Assembly (NCBI GenBank): GCA_002437405.1
Contig: DJPO01000059.1
Location: 1-23,357 of the forward strand
DNA length: 23,357 nt
Direction of reading: 5' to 3'
From: Opitutia bacterium UBA6410
GTDB taxonomy: Bacteria; Verrucomicrobiota; Verrucomicrobiia; Opitutales; Intestinicryptomonadaceae
How positions within the stretch are numbered: the first letter of the stretch is position 1; the number at the start of each line of letters is the position of its first letter. A program made the position numbers and the translations under genes. Below the pieces are notes generated by a model that searched no databases, was not told where the DNA came from, and saw nothing but the letters and a program-made list of their open reading frames with translations. Shown here one piece after another: positions 23,306 through 23,357 of this stretch.

Positions 23306-23330
23306 GAAACTACCGCTTATGCGGCGTTTC
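23306..23330 (+). terminator. Hairpin after the cupin gene
   Basis: GAAAC/GTTTC outer arms and CCGC/GCGG inner arms with a TTAT loop, 7 nt after the stop codon. There is an internal bulge and no T run, so it is a possible transcript 3' end only. Confidence 0.35.
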
Positions 23331-23357
23331 GGGGAAGAAACTGCAATGGGTACGTAC

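Overview
The window is a gene-dense stretch of a moderately GC-rich, Gram-negative-type bacterial chromosome. It carries housekeeping genes (metF, asd, folP-folB-folK, rsmI, ppx/gppA-like), a TonB/ExbB/ExbD energy-transduction operon and a sugar-related catabolic cluster. The very large exported protein that combines a hydrazine-synthase-alpha-like region, two CxxCH haem motifs and a sulfatase-modifying-factor-like (SUMF1) domain is an architecture I associate with the Planctomycetota-Verrucomicrobiota-Lentisphaerota group. I infer a Verrucomicrobiota-like host, without proof. I found no rRNA, tRNA, CRISPR array, insertion sequence, integrase or phage gene.

Layout. Bases 1-115 are non-coding and hold hairpin repeats. 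Next come metF (152-1033) and a HAD phosphatase (1055-1711) on the + strand. Convergent with these, 4 nt away, is a minus-strand pair: an L,D-transpeptidase-like protein (3138-3671) followed by a sigma54-type response regulator (1716-3125). The transpeptidase and asd (3670-4674) are divergent and share the tetranucleotide CATG as start codons. An intrinsic terminator follows asd.

Bases 4843-14033 are one run of twelve tightly packed + strand genes with a clear terminator before and after. They encode a protease-dead HtrA/PDZ-like exported protein, a secreted coiled-coil protein, an ExbB with a long periplasmic extension (TtpC-like), a short ExbB, ExbD, TonB and an exported TPR protein. After these come DHPS, DHNA and HPPK of folate synthesis, RsmI and a Ppx/GppA-family phosphatase. 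The coiled-coil to TPR block matches the gene order of the Vibrio TonB2/TtpC system.

After the terminator lie a minus-strand secreted SGNH hydrolase (14129-14947) and a divergent TetR regulator (15055-15636). A 334-nt non-coding region follows, with a candidate promoter flanked by a 19-bp inverted repeat. It leads into a + strand catabolic operon: DhaK-like and DhaL-like kinase subunits, an LsrF-like class I aldolase/thiolase, the 1395-residue haem-motif/SUMF1 chimera and a D-lyxose-isomerase-like cupin (ends 23299). The isomerase, kinase and aldolase set reads like a pathway for an unidentified sugar or ketose. It is the part of the window most likely to be biochemically undescribed.
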